Part shown: in pieces, positions 44,318-53,737 of the stretch | How positions within the stretch are numbered: the stretch's first letter is position 1 | Layout of the letters: each line of letters opens with the position of its first letter | DNA from: Caldibacillus thermoamylovorans | GTDB lineage: Bacteria > Bacillota > Bacilli > Bacillales > Caldibacillaceae | Reading direction: 5' to 3' | Length of the DNA stretch: 64,000 bases | Assembly: GCF_000751775.1 (NCBI RefSeq) | Contig: NZ_CCRF01000038.1 | Coordinates: 1-64,000, forward strand | Made by a program: the position numbers and the translations under genes | The notes under the pieces: generated by a model | What the model was told of the DNA's origin: nothing | The model's database searches: none | What the model saw: only the letters and a program-made list of their open reading frames with translations

Positions 44318-47125
44318 ATGGAAACAGATAAACGGTTAATTGTAAATTCTAATAATGGCAATTTACTAAATGAATTAATCAAATCATTAAATGAGTGTGA
44401 ATCTTTCTATTTTAGTGTGGCCTTTATTAATTTCAGTGGTCTTCAGTTACTTTTAGATTCCTTAAAAGAAGCGGAGTATAGAGAGATAAAAGGAAAAATA
44501 ATTACTTCTACATATTTAAATTTCACCGAGGTCAAGGCGCTAGAGAAAATTCGTACCTTTAATAATATAGACTTAAAGGTATTTCATAATTTTGATGAAA
44601 AAGGGTTTCATACAAAAGTTTACATTTTTGAATATCAAGATACATTTAAAATAATCATTGGATCCGCAAATATTACGCAAAGTGCATTAAAAAGTAATAT
44701 TGAGTGGAATGTTGAAATTGTCTCCAAAAATGAATCGAATTTTATAAAAGAAGTTTTAAAAGAATATAACTATTTGTGGAAAATAAGTGAAGAAGCAACT
44801 GATGAATTTTTAAACGAATATCAAAACTTCCTAAAGACAATAAACAAGTCAAGGCCAATGTCTCAATTAACATTTGAAAGAAATTATATTGTTCCCAATC
44901 GAATGCAAAAAAGGGCGATTGAAAGCCTTGAGCGATTGAGAAATTATGGAGAATCGAAAGCGTTGGTTATTGCTGCGACTGGAACAGGAAAAACATATAT
45001 GTCAGCTTTTGATGTGAAAAATTATAAGCCTAAAAAACTACTATTTGTCGTTCATAGGGAAGAAATTTTAAAGAAAGCGCTGGAGACATTCAAATTTTTA
45101 TTACCCAATGAAAATATTACTTTTGGATTGTTAACAGGAAATACAAAAGACAAGAATGCTGATTATATTTTTTCAACGATTCAAACTCTTTCTAGATGTT
45201 ATCACGAATTTGGAAAAGAAGAGTTCGAATATATTATTTACGATGAGGCTCATCACACAACAAGTCCCAGTTATCAAATTGTTATGAATTATTTCATCCC
45301 AAAATTTATGCTAGGGATGACCGCAACACCTGAACGTAGTGACAATATGAATGTGTTTGAACTATTTAATAATAATGTGGCTATTGAAGTTCGATTACAT
45401 GAGGCTTTAGAAGAAAATTTAATTATCCCTTTCCATTATTTTGGAATTACAGATATTGAGGGGATAGATTTAAGTGATGTGGATATTGACGATATTGCCG
45501 AAATAACAAAGCGGTTAAATGTAAATAAACGGGTAGATTTCATTATTGAAAGAATGAATTTTTATAGTCATGATGGGGACAAACGAAAATGTTTAGGGTT
45601 TTGCGCAAGTATCGAACATGCAAAGTATATGGCTGATGAGTTTACTAAGCGAGGTTATCCTAGTGTCTATTTACATGGTGAACATTCCCCTGATGAAAGA
45701 ACTTATTTTATTAATCGATTAGAAGATGATAAGGATGAACTTCAAGTTATTTTTTCTGTAGATATTTTTAACGAAGGAGTGGACATTCCCTCAATTAATA
45801 CCGTCCTCATGTTACGGCCGACAAGTTCTCCTATTGTTTTTATTCAGCAGTTAGGTAGGGGATTAAGAAAGCATGAAAGTAAGTCATTTTTGACGGTTCT
45901 TGATTTTATTGGCAATCACTCAAAGGTTTTCTTAATTGCAATAGCTTTGAATGGAAGTCGTTATTACGATAAAGAAAGCTTAAAAGTGGCAGTGTCTACA
46001 GGATTTGCCAATATGCCGGGTGCAACTCATATTCAAATGGATGAAATATCGAAAGAACGCATTCTCGAACAAATTGATCGGGAAAATTTTAATTCATTAA
46101 AATATTTACGTGAGGAGTATTTTGAATTTAAAAAAATGAATCAAAGGAAAATTCCTTATCTTTTAATGGATTATTTAAAATATGATGGCGCACCCGATCC
46201 AGTAAAATTTATTAATCGAGAAAAGACCTATTTACACTTCCTTGCAAAAACTGAGAAGAAAGAAGGAATCAAAAAATTATTACTGAATGATGCCTTTGAA
46301 AGAACTTTAAAAGATTTGTCAGCAAGACTACCTTTAAAGCGAATCTATGAGTTGGTTATTCTTAAAATTTTGCTTGAGCAACATGAAATTACGATGAAAG
46401 AGGCAAAAAGCGAGATTTTAAAACACGTTGAAAAGGTTGATGACGATAGTATTCGCCATGCTTTTGAAGTGTTGAACCAGGATTATTGTGATAGAGGACA
46501 AATTAATCGGGGTGCCAAACTTCTTGAAATTAAAAATGGTAAAGTGTCAAGAACAGAAATGTTTTATCTTGTCCTTCAACATGACCAATATCGTAAATAT
46601 ATAAAAGATGTCATTCATTATGGCATATTTAGATATGAGAAGGAATTCAAACGGGATTATTATGGTGTACCTCATTTCAAATTATATGAACAATATCAAA
46701 TGATGGATGTCGCCCTTTTATCAAATTATCGCAAAGTACACAGTTCGTTTAGAGGATCCGGTCTCTTAACAAATGGAAATGAATATTTTCTTTTTATTGA
46801 TTTGCATAAAGAAGCTAATATTAAAGAAAGTATTAATTACAAAGATAAATTTATTGATAGGCGGTATTTTCAATGGCAAACCCCAAATAGCACGGCACAA
46901 TCTTCTGAAAGAGGGCAAAGTATTATTTTCAATCAAGTGCGGGGTATCCATCTTCATTTATTTGCTCGGAAATATCGGGAAATAGATGGAAAAACAGAAC
47001 CGTATATTTACATTGGTAAGGGGAATACGGTTCATTATGAAGGAGAAAAGCCAATTACAGTAAAACTTGAACTGGAGCATGAAATTCCTGCCAATCTATA
47101 TACTGAATTTACACAAATGGTATAG
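44318..47125 (+). CDS. PLD-nuclease/DEAH helicase/DUF3427 fusion protein
   Basis: The 935-residue protein has three parts. Residues 1-170 are a phospholipase D-like nuclease domain (FHTKVYIF with His98/Lys100, then GSANIT). Residues about 190-600 are an SF2 helicase (AATGTGKT at 219-226, YDEAHHTT with DEAH 309-312, GMTATPER, and motif VI QQLGRGLRK). The rest matches DUF3427 and ends with a domain like those in restriction-type helicases. ATG 44318 has TAGGGG upstream. It is single-copy, AT-rich and convergent with a NUDIX gene sharing the terminator. A defence or DNA-repair role is likely by domains and context; it is not a characterised system that I can name. Confidence 0.85.
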   Translation: METDKRLIVNSNNGNLLNELIKSLNECESFYFSVAFINFSGLQLLLDSLKEAEYREIKGKIITSTYLNFTEVKALEKIRTFNNIDLKVFHNFDEKGFHTKVYIFEYQDTFKIIIGSANITQSALKSNIEWNVEIVSKNESNFIKEVLKEYNYLWKISEEATDEFLNEYQNFLKTINKSRPMSQLTFERNYIVPNRMQKRAIESLERLRNYGESKALVIAATGTGKTYMSAFDVKNYKPKKLLFVVHREEILKKALETFKFLLPNENITFGLLTGNTKDKNADYIFSTIQTLSRCYHEFGKEEFEYIIYDEAHHTTSPSYQIVMNYFIPKFMLGMTATPERSDNMNVFELFNNNVAIEVRLHEALEENLIIPFHYFGITDIEGIDLSDVDIDDIAEITKRLNVNKRVDFIIERMNFYSHDGDKRKCLGFCASIEHAKYMADEFTKRGYPSVYLHGEHSPDERTYFINRLEDDKDELQVIFSVDIFNEGVDIPSINTVLMLRPTSSPIVFIQQLGRGLRKHESKSFLTVLDFIGNHSKVFLIAIALNGSRYYDKESLKVAVSTGFANMPGATHIQMDEISKERILEQIDRENFNSLKYLREEYFEFKKMNQRKIPYLLMDYLKYDGAPDPVKFINREKTYLHFLAKTEKKEGIKKLLLNDAFERTLKDLSARLPLKRIYELVILKILLEQHEITMKEAKSEILKHVEKVDDDSIRHAFEVLNQDYCDRGQINRGAKLLEIKNGKVSRTEMFYLVLQHDQYRKYIKDVIHYGIFRYEKEFKRDYYGVPHFKLYEQYQMMDVALLSNYRKVHSSFRGSGLLTNGNEYFLFIDLHKEANIKESINYKDKFIDRRYFQWQTPNSTAQSSERGQSIIFNQVRGIHLHLFARKYREIDGKTEPYIYIGKGNTVHYEGEKPITVKLELEHEIPANLYTEFTQMV

Positions 47126-47151
47126 TCTTCTCGTATTTGAGAAGACTACTT
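47123..47151. terminator. bidirectional terminator shared by helicase and NUDIX genes
   Basis: TAGTCTTCTC (47123-47132) pairs perfectly with GAGAAGACTA (47139-47148) around GTATTT, followed by CTTTT. The TAG stop codons of both convergent genes lie in the two arms, so both genes end inside one hairpin. Confidence 0.85.
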
Positions 47152-47541
47152 TTCATTCATTAATAATTTTACTGCTGGGATATCTGCGGGTGCCCAAACA
47201 AGTGAATTTAGATTTTCCTTTTTTAGCCAAATGAATTTTGAATGTTCAACTGGTACAGGATTTCCTTCAATAATTTTTGCCTTTATTGCAATTAAATGAA
47301 TAATAAAAGTTTCGTATTCATGAATGTTTTCATTATGAATATCAAAAGTCTCAATTTTACATTTAAATTCTTCTTCTATTTCTCGCTTTAGTGCCGTAAA
47401 AACATCCTCATCCGCTTCGACCTTGCCACCGGGAAATTCCCAATGATTTGAAATTGACATTTTCGGTGACCTTAATGCACAAAGAATCTCACCTTGGTCA
47501 TTTTCTATAACGCCTGCAACTACTTTAATTTTCTTTTTCAT
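47146..47541 (-). CDS. MutT-like NUDIX (deoxy)nucleoside triphosphate pyrophosphohydrolase
   Basis: A 131-residue NUDIX enzyme: start KKKIKVVAGVIENDQGEILCA, then the NUDIX box GGKVEADEDVFTALKREIEEEF (G-x5-E-x7-RE-x2-EE pattern). It hydrolyses nucleotide diphosphate-linked compounds, most likely (deoxy)NTPs. The start is ATG 47541 with GAGGAG upstream. The stop shares a terminator hairpin with the PLD-helicase gene. MutT-like genes next to DUF3427 helicases recur in Firmicutes as far as I recall, so a functional link is plausible but not proven. Confidence 0.85.
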   Translation of the reverse strand: MKKKIKVVAGVIENDQGEILCALRSPKMSISNHWEFPGGKVEADEDVFTALKREIEEEFKCKIETFDIHNENIHEYETFIIHLIAIKAKIIEGNPVPVEHSKFIWLKKENLNSLVWAPADIPAVKLLMNEK

Positions 47542-47953
47542 AATAAATCTCCTCATAAAAAACTAGATATATTTATTATAATATACTCTTAGTTTCGTAC
47601 CTAAAAATATTTGTGGTTAAAAATAAAAATAGCAATAAAAAAGCCGCATAAACACTGATTATTTGTTATGATTAGAGTACTAATCCAATGTTATGATTAG
47701 AGTACTAATCCAAAATAAACTAAAGGATATGTTTTATACAGGAAATAAGTAAGGAGATTTCAAACTCATGAGGTTTCCAATTATAGGGAGGCCATGTAAA
47801 TTTTCAAATTCCGCTTCCTTTGCCACAAGGAGGGCTTTCCAAAATTATATGTTAATCGGAGGAAATCGACAAATAATATGAAAAATAAACGGACAAGGCC
47901 TATTTTCCTTATCCCGAAAATAATTATAAAGTTAAGAAAAGCAGGTGATATTC
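47542..47953. other. intergenic region with tandem duplication
   Basis: The region between the divergent NUDIX and ABC transporter genes holds the 25-bp duplication at 47664-47713. A 37-codon frame at 47768-47881 has AAGGAG upstream, but its product has no protein-like pattern. No riboswitch or terminator was seen. Confidence 0.4.
47664..47713. repeat. 25-bp perfect tandem duplication
   Basis: TGTTATGATTAGAGTACTAA plus TCCAA occurs twice head to tail (47664-47688 and 47689-47713), upstream of the ABC transporter operon. It may be a duplicated regulator site or simple slippage. Confidence 0.92.
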
Positions 47954-48730
47954 ATGAGTGAGGAAGTCTTATCAATTCGTAATTTGCGTAAAAATTTTGG
48001 AGAGAAGGAAGTTTTGAAAGGGGTGGATCTGCACGTTTACCGTGGGCAAATTATCGGATATATCGGTCCAAACGGTGCGGGGAAGAGTACGACGGTCAAG
48101 ATTTTGCTCGGTTTGGAAGGGGATTATTCCGGGGAAATAAAAATATTTGGCCGTGATATTTCTAATGGTGATATTAGCTATAAGAAAAAAATTGGGTATG
48201 TACCCGAGATGGCCGATGTTTATGATAATTTAACAGGTTATGAGTATTTAACATTTGTTGGCGAGCTATATGGGCTAAACCATGACTTAGTCGAATATAA
48301 GGCCAAAGGATTAATGGATCTGTTTGGCATTGGCGAGGTTTTTCATACGAGAATTGCTTCCTACTCAAAAGGGATGAGGCAAAAGCTGCTGATTATTTCA
48401 AGCCTTCTTCATAATCCGGAGCTGCTTTTTTTGGATGAACCGATTAACGGGTTAGATGCGAATAGTGTTATGGTCTTTAAGGAAATATTGGCTGAACTGG
48501 CTGCACAGGGAAAAACGATTTTTTATTCATCTCATATTATGGATGTCGTTGAAAAAATCAGCAGTCGTATTGTTTTGCTGAATGACGGACAGATTGTTGC
48601 AGATGGATCTTTTGCCGAGTTACAAAAGAAACAGGGCGGAACACTGGAAGAAATTTTCAATCAATTAACCGGGTTTCATAACCATGAAGAAATTGGAAGA
48701 AGATTCGTTTCGCTCGTTCAAGAGGTGTAA
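47954..48730 (+). CDS. ABC transporter ATP-binding protein
   Basis: A 258-residue ATPase with Walker A GPNGAGKST, Q-loop, signature YSKGMRQKL, Walker B LLFLDEPINGLD and H-loop SSHIMDVVE. The DrrA/NatA-like organisation fits an exporter. The start is ATG 47954 (AGGTG upstream) rather than GTG 47945. The permease gene begins 2 bp after its stop, so they form a two-gene transporter operon. The substrate is unknown. Confidence 0.9.
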   Translation: MSEEVLSIRNLRKNFGEKEVLKGVDLHVYRGQIIGYIGPNGAGKSTTVKILLGLEGDYSGEIKIFGRDISNGDISYKKKIGYVPEMADVYDNLTGYEYLTFVGELYGLNHDLVEYKAKGLMDLFGIGEVFHTRIASYSKGMRQKLLIISSLLHNPELLFLDEPINGLDANSVMVFKEILAELAAQGKTIFYSSHIMDVVEKISSRIVLLNDGQIVADGSFAELQKKQGGTLEEIFNQLTGFHNHEEIGRRFVSLVQEV

Positions 48731-48732
48731 TA

Positions 48733-50388
48733 ATGGAGACGAGAGATTTTAAAAGATTAAAAGTGTTGGACAAGTTGCAATGGTTTTTTGACCGCATGGG
48801 TGTTAATTATTCGGTAATGAGGAAAATTTTACAAGTGAAGATGATTATGGATGAGCGTAGAGTCCCAACGATCTTCAACCAAAATAAGAAAAAAGACGGG
48901 ACCGTGAAAAAAGAAAGCAATGGATTCATCAAATCGTTATGGGTCTACTTATTGATGAGTTTATTTTTGCTGCCGTTTATTTTTTTAGGCGGGAATTATT
49001 TATTTCAAATGAGTTTGATTTTCGGGATCATCATGTTTATGGTGATGACGACGATGGTATCGGATTTTTCAACGGTGCTTTTGGATATTCGCGATAAAAA
49101 TATTTTATACACAAGACCAATTGACCGAAAAACAATTAATATGGCGAAAAATGTTCATGTTATGTTTTATTTGCTGTTATTAACTGCTGCACTTGTCGGG
49201 ATTCCGGTGCTGGCCGGTTTATTTCGGCACGGCGCGATCTTTTTCCTTATTACTGTAATTGAATTAATTTTACTAAATATGTTTATTGTTGTCATCACGG
49301 CGCTGATCTATATGGCAATTTTAAAGTTTTTCGACGGTGAGAAACTAAAGGATATAATTAACTATGTACAAATAATACTTTCGCTCTCGATTATGGTTGG
49401 CTATCAAGTTGTTGTGCGTTCATTTGAGCTTGTTAATCTTGATATTGTTTTTATTCCAAAATGGTGGCATCTTTTTATTCCGCCAATCTGGTTTGCAGCA
49501 CCTTATGAAATGTTTTTAAATCACGTGTTCAGTCCGACAATGGTTGTTCTCAGTGTTTTTGCTGTACTGATCCCAATTGCTTCCTTTCTCCTTTATCTTC
49601 GGTTGATACCTTCATTTGAAAAAAGCTTGGAAAAACTGTCAGCACTTCAAGCGCAAAAAGAAAAGAAACGAGGAAAAATTGGAGAAAGTTTGCTGAAACT
49701 GATTTGCCGAGACCAAACGGAACGCGCGTCTTTTTGCTTTGCCGGCATCATGATGAAAACGGAACGCGATTTTAAGTTAAGAGTCTACCCATCGCTTGGG
49801 TTTTCAATTGTTATTCCATTTATCCTATTTTTTAACCAAATCGCCTCGCAACCTTTTGCCGAAACAGCTGCAAGCAACTTGTATCTTTCCATCTATTTTG
49901 CAATGATTGTCATTCCGTCTGTTGTACTAATGCTAAGTTTTTCCGGCAAATATAAAGGAGCCTGGATTTTTCAAGTGATTCCAGTCCAAAATATGGAAAT
50001 GATCATTAGCGGGACATTAAAGGCGTTTCTGGTCAGGTTGTACGTTCCTATCTATGTCCTGTTAAGCGTGATTTTTGCCGCTATATTTGGCGTTCGTATT
50101 ATACCGGATTTGGTCATTGTCTTTTTAACATCGTGTCTGTACACCTTAATTTGCTTTTTGTTCAGAAAAATTACCATGCCGTTTTCTGAACCATTTGAGG
50201 CAGCGAAAGAAAGTGATTCTTGGTATATTTTTGGCCTCATGCTCCTCATTTTACCGTTCTTTGGTTTGCATTATTTAAGCTTATATCTTCCGTTTGGAAA
50301 ATATTTATATATGATTGTCTTGGCGGTGGCCCTCATTTTTGGGGGGAGATGGGCGATAGGCTTGAAGTTGAAAAATGTCCGTGTGTAA
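48733..50388 (+). CDS. ABC transporter permease of unknown substrate
   Basis: A 551-residue membrane protein with about twelve predicted helices in two blocks (about 70-310 and 355-545), separated by a basic cytoplasmic stretch (QKEKKRGKIGES). It starts with a charged cytoplasmic tail. It is the only permease for the adjacent ATPase, so the transporter is probably a dimer of each. The substrate cannot be read from sequence; antimicrobial or lipid export would be typical. Confidence 0.82.
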   Translation: METRDFKRLKVLDKLQWFFDRMGVNYSVMRKILQVKMIMDERRVPTIFNQNKKKDGTVKKESNGFIKSLWVYLLMSLFLLPFIFLGGNYLFQMSLIFGIIMFMVMTTMVSDFSTVLLDIRDKNILYTRPIDRKTINMAKNVHVMFYLLLLTAALVGIPVLAGLFRHGAIFFLITVIELILLNMFIVVITALIYMAILKFFDGEKLKDIINYVQIILSLSIMVGYQVVVRSFELVNLDIVFIPKWWHLFIPPIWFAAPYEMFLNHVFSPTMVVLSVFAVLIPIASFLLYLRLIPSFEKSLEKLSALQAQKEKKRGKIGESLLKLICRDQTERASFCFAGIMMKTERDFKLRVYPSLGFSIVIPFILFFNQIASQPFAETAASNLYLSIYFAMIVIPSVVLMLSFSGKYKGAWIFQVIPVQNMEMIISGTLKAFLVRLYVPIYVLLSVIFAAIFGVRIIPDLVIVFLTSCLYTLICFLFRKITMPFSEPFEAAKESDSWYIFGLMLLILPFFGLHYLSLYLPFGKYLYMIVLAVALIFGGRWAIGLKLKNVRV

Positions 50389-50451
50389 TCATGTATTTAT
50401 TTGTGGAAAATATAAGGTTGATAAAAGCTAGTTCACTTAACTAAAAGATTT

Positions 50452-50489
50452 GGAGGGTCTGTCATCCAAATTTGAAGTAGAGACCCTCC
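50452..50489. terminator. hairpin between permease and amidase genes
   Basis: GGAGGGTCT (50452-50460) pairs perfectly with AGACCCTCC (50481-50489) across a 20-nt loop. It sits between convergent genes and probably terminates both; no strong T-run is present. Confidence 0.6.
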
Positions 50490-50499
50490 CCGGGGTGTT

Positions 50500-51990
50500 T
50501 CAAAGCAACGGATTCCCTTTCATCCCTATCCATAGTTCAGACTGTTCTATTTGTGCGGCAAGTTGTAGGAGCCAGTCTTCTTTTCCTTTTGGCGCCATGA
50601 ACTGGACACCGAGGGGAAGTCCGCCAGCAGTTAAATGAACCGGAACACTCATTGCCGGTTGACCGGTTAGATTCGCCAGTTGAGTGAACGGGGTGTAAGT
50701 AAGACTGGCTTCGAACATATCATAGACAAGTTTTTGCTGTTCGACCTTAGTCAGCTCACCAACTTTCATTAGTTCGGCAATTTCTTTTTCTGTCTGGGTG
50801 AGTTCGCCTACTTTCGGTGCTGCGCTTGCTGTGGCAGGGGTTAAATAAAGATCATATGTACGATGAAACTCAGCCATTTGTGCTGCGGCCACATCCCATT
50901 CATCAAGGCTTCTAGTATAATCAGCTGCAGTCACCGATTTTCCTGCGACGGTCAAAACCCAGGCAACAATTTCCATATCCCCCACAGTAATTGGCCTTCC
51001 GAGTGCCTCCTCGATTGACGCTACCATTCCGGCCATTTCACCACAATTCATGATGTAATAATTTTTTATTAAGCGGATTCCATCAACATTATTTGCTTTT
51101 TCTTCTACTTCATAACCTTGTTCTTCCAGCCATTTGATAGTTTTATTCACGGCTAGACGTGCCTCCTCACTGACAGGGGTTCCAACAGGTGACTCCGTTG
51201 TGAACGCAATCCGGAATTTTCTCTTTTCCGGCTTTTCAACAACGTCCTTAAACTTGCCGGGGAATAACGGTGTTTGGTAGGCTGCTTCCGGTTGTACTGT
51301 TTGCAAAAGATCTAGAAGGGCAGCACTATCTCGAACAGATTTTGTTAAGGCAAAATCAATCGAGGCCCCTTGCCATTGCCGGCCGACACCGGGTCCAACC
51401 GGAGTTCTTCCCCTTGTCGGTTTTAAACCGAATAGTCCTGTAAAGGAAGCGGGAATCCGAATTGAACCGCCGCCATCACTTGCGCCGGCAATCGGAACAA
51501 TCCCTGAAGCGATACTGGCAGCCGAACCACCACTCGATCCTCCTGGAGAATATTCGGTATTCCATGGATTCCGTGTTGGACCGTGGACTTCCGGTTCGGT
51601 AATATTTTTTAAACCAAATTCCGGCGTGTTTGTATGACCGATAAAAAGGAACCCGGCTTTCCGGAGCCGTGCAACAAAATTGGAGTCGCGTTTGGCGATA
51701 TTATCAAGAAACAGTTTGGAACCGGATGTTAACGGCTCACCTTTAACAGCTTGAGATATATCTTTTAACACAATCGGAACCCCGGCAAATTCTTGCTCGC
51801 CAATCCGGAGTTCAGCTATTTCTTGAAATACTTTTTCTTTCCGTGTACGAATGACCGCGTTTAGCGTTGGATTAACTTCCTCTAACCGTTTAAAGGCGGC
51901 TTCAACTAATTCTTTAGGTGATACTTCCTTTCGTTTCACCAATTGGGCAAGACCAATCCCGTCCAAAGCCATATATTCATGCTTGTCCAT
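50500..51990 (-). CDS. amidase signature family hydrolase
   Basis: The 496-residue protein carries the amidase-signature Ser-Ser-Lys triad: Lys in VLKDISQ, Ser in GGSSGGSAASIASG, and Ser in DGGGSIRIPASF. It is GatA-like in fold, but stands alone without gatB or gatC, so it is a catabolic or general amidase rather than the tRNA amidotransferase subunit. The start is ATG 51990 with GGGGGA upstream. The natural amide is unknown. Confidence 0.88.
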   Translation of the reverse strand: MDKHEYMALDGIGLAQLVKRKEVSPKELVEAAFKRLEEVNPTLNAVIRTRKEKVFQEIAELRIGEQEFAGVPIVLKDISQAVKGEPLTSGSKLFLDNIAKRDSNFVARLRKAGFLFIGHTNTPEFGLKNITEPEVHGPTRNPWNTEYSPGGSSGGSAASIASGIVPIAGASDGGGSIRIPASFTGLFGLKPTRGRTPVGPGVGRQWQGASIDFALTKSVRDSAALLDLLQTVQPEAAYQTPLFPGKFKDVVEKPEKRKFRIAFTTESPVGTPVSEEARLAVNKTIKWLEEQGYEVEEKANNVDGIRLIKNYYIMNCGEMAGMVASIEEALGRPITVGDMEIVAWVLTVAGKSVTAADYTRSLDEWDVAAAQMAEFHRTYDLYLTPATASAAPKVGELTQTEKEIAELMKVGELTKVEQQKLVYDMFEASLTYTPFTQLANLTGQPAMSVPVHLTAGGLPLGVQFMAPKGKEDWLLQLAAQIEQSELWIGMKGNPLL

Positions 51991-52516
51991 ATATTTTTCC
52001 CCCATCTTGCATTTTTGAAAAATCTTTCCAGTTCAATTGTAAGGGAAATGCATTACTTTTTAAAGGAAGGTGAATTTGCATATAAATGAAAACTCAATCA
52101 AAGCAAATTTTAGAGAAATTATTTGTCCCTCTCTGGCTTATGTTCCCAATGAAAACGAACACTTGCCTGACTAATATGAAATCGCCCGATAATCAAGCAA
52201 TTCACACCTTCTACTGTTATTTAAAGTTTTTATTCTACCTTAACGGTTAAACAAATTTATGGGAAAAGTGAAACCAACTTACATTTAATCCGTATTTTCG
52301 TTATATATACATAAACAATGACTTTTATAAAGGGAGAGGATAAAATTATTTAAAACTTTTAAATTAGTTAGCTTCCGATGAACCGTATTTTTCCTTAAAA
52401 AATATCAACTAATAAGGTTATATTATATTGTGCGGACCGAGTTTTAAACGAACGATCAGACGATTTGGAAGAACAATGTGAAGAACGATAATACGACAAC
52501 AGAAGGGATAGTATAA
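51991..52516. other. intergenic region without recognised features
   Basis: About 520 bp between the divergent amidase and YrvL-like genes. AT-rich near-consensus -10 boxes (for example TATATT near 52423) lie upstream of the plus-strand gene. I recognise no RNA gene, repeat or riboswitch. Confidence 0.35.
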
Positions 52517-52972
52517 ATGAATAAACATAAAGAAAACGACTCTTTTTCTGATTTGAAGCCTTTTGAAAAGATTTTAGTTATTGTATCATTGATCCTTCTT
52601 GTAGTCTTGGCACTTTCCTTTATAATTGGAATTTTCTTTTTTGGCTTTGCCGGACTATTTCACATCTTTGGCGTTCATTATGAATCGATTCAGTCACTAA
52701 TTCTTTTTGCAGTTGTATATTTTATAGTCGCTCTTATTCTAGATTTCCTATCGATTCTGCTTTTTGGTTTACTATCAACATATATAACAAACAAATTTAA
52801 TTTATTTGTTACCCGGATGATTTTGGACTGTCTCTTTTCCTGGATTGCTCTCCATACAGTAGATGATGTAATGGAATCGATAACCATTCCACTAATGACT
52901 GAAATTGTTGTTGTGATTGTATTCTTTATTATTGAAGAAGCATTTGAAAATAAAAAAGACAAAAAGGAATAA
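52517..52972 (+). CDS. YrvL-like small membrane protein
   Basis: A 151-residue protein with a hydrophilic N-terminal tail and four membrane helices, ending in a charged tail (EEAFENKKDKKE). Topology and length resemble the YrvL family, membrane regulators of the YvrI sigma-factor system in B. subtilis. The match is by pattern only. AGAAGGGA precedes the ATG. Confidence 0.5.
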   Translation: MNKHKENDSFSDLKPFEKILVIVSLILLVVLALSFIIGIFFFGFAGLFHIFGVHYESIQSLILFAVVYFIVALILDFLSILLFGLLSTYITNKFNLFVTRMILDCLFSWIALHTVDDVMESITIPLMTEIVVVIVFFIIEEAFENKKDKKE

Positions 52973-53065
52973 TAAAATAAAATTTACTTTTTTCCTAGAT
53001 GATTGTGTTACTATATTTATTGACTTTTGATTTTTACATAATGTAGGAAGAAAAGGAGAAGTTCC

Positions 53066-53656
53066 ATGAAGACAAAGTCGATTCAACTCAATCATTTTCA
53101 ACAAATGCTCTCTCAATTTATGGAAAAGCACCGTATTAAAGATTTAGTTAACGATTTTGATTTCCACCATGAAGCAAAGGTGTATCTTGGCAGCGGTCAG
53201 ATGTTTAATGATTTTGGCCGACTAGGATTAGAATTGCTGGCGGATTTGTGTGAAGCGGTTCACTTAGATTATTATTTGCCGCAACATAATGATGAGATTA
53301 ACAAAAAAGATGCAAATCATTTAATTACGAATGCGATGATTGCAGACGGTGATAATCAGCAACTAGAACAATGCCAATTTATGTTAAGTCATTTTACTAT
53401 TCCGGAAGATAGCGGACTTAGTGCCGAGTGTGGTCGGTTTGCTTATATGCGGAAGGCCAATCCGGAAAAATATTGGGCCAGTGTGGCGATATTGGACGAT
53501 ATTCGCAGTTTAACAATTCCGAATCCGGAACAAAAAGGGATAGAAAACCAAGCAATTTATATGAATTCCTATACAGCCGGATTACCTGATTATATAGGTG
53601 AAACTTTATATGACTGTTTTCAATTTTTCTTTAAAAGTTATAAAGAACATAAATGA
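53066..53656 (+). CDS. nucleoside 2-deoxyribosyltransferase
   Basis: The 196-residue protein has the family features KVYLGSGQMFNDFGRLGLEL at the N-terminus, YLPQHNDEINKKDA, and the nucleophile region IPEDSGLSAECGRFAYM with the catalytic Glu. It should exchange bases between 2'-deoxyribonucleosides. Ribosome site AAAGGAGAAG precedes the ATG. It is a single-gene unit, about 95 bp after the YrvL-like gene. Confidence 0.8.
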   Translation: MKTKSIQLNHFQQMLSQFMEKHRIKDLVNDFDFHHEAKVYLGSGQMFNDFGRLGLELLADLCEAVHLDYYLPQHNDEINKKDANHLITNAMIADGDNQQLEQCQFMLSHFTIPEDSGLSAECGRFAYMRKANPEKYWASVAILDDIRSLTIPNPEQKGIENQAIYMNSYTAGLPDYIGETLYDCFQFFFKSYKEHK

Positions 53657-53737
53657 TTGACTTATAAGGATAGTTTAACGACCTGAATTAAAAATAATCA
53701 GTACATACCAAAATCATCTAATTTGAATAGCAAATTT

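Noticed and set aside
47768-47881. 37-codon ORF before the ABC transporter
   Set aside because: It has AAGGAG upstream, but the product is not protein-like in composition and has no homologue I recognise.
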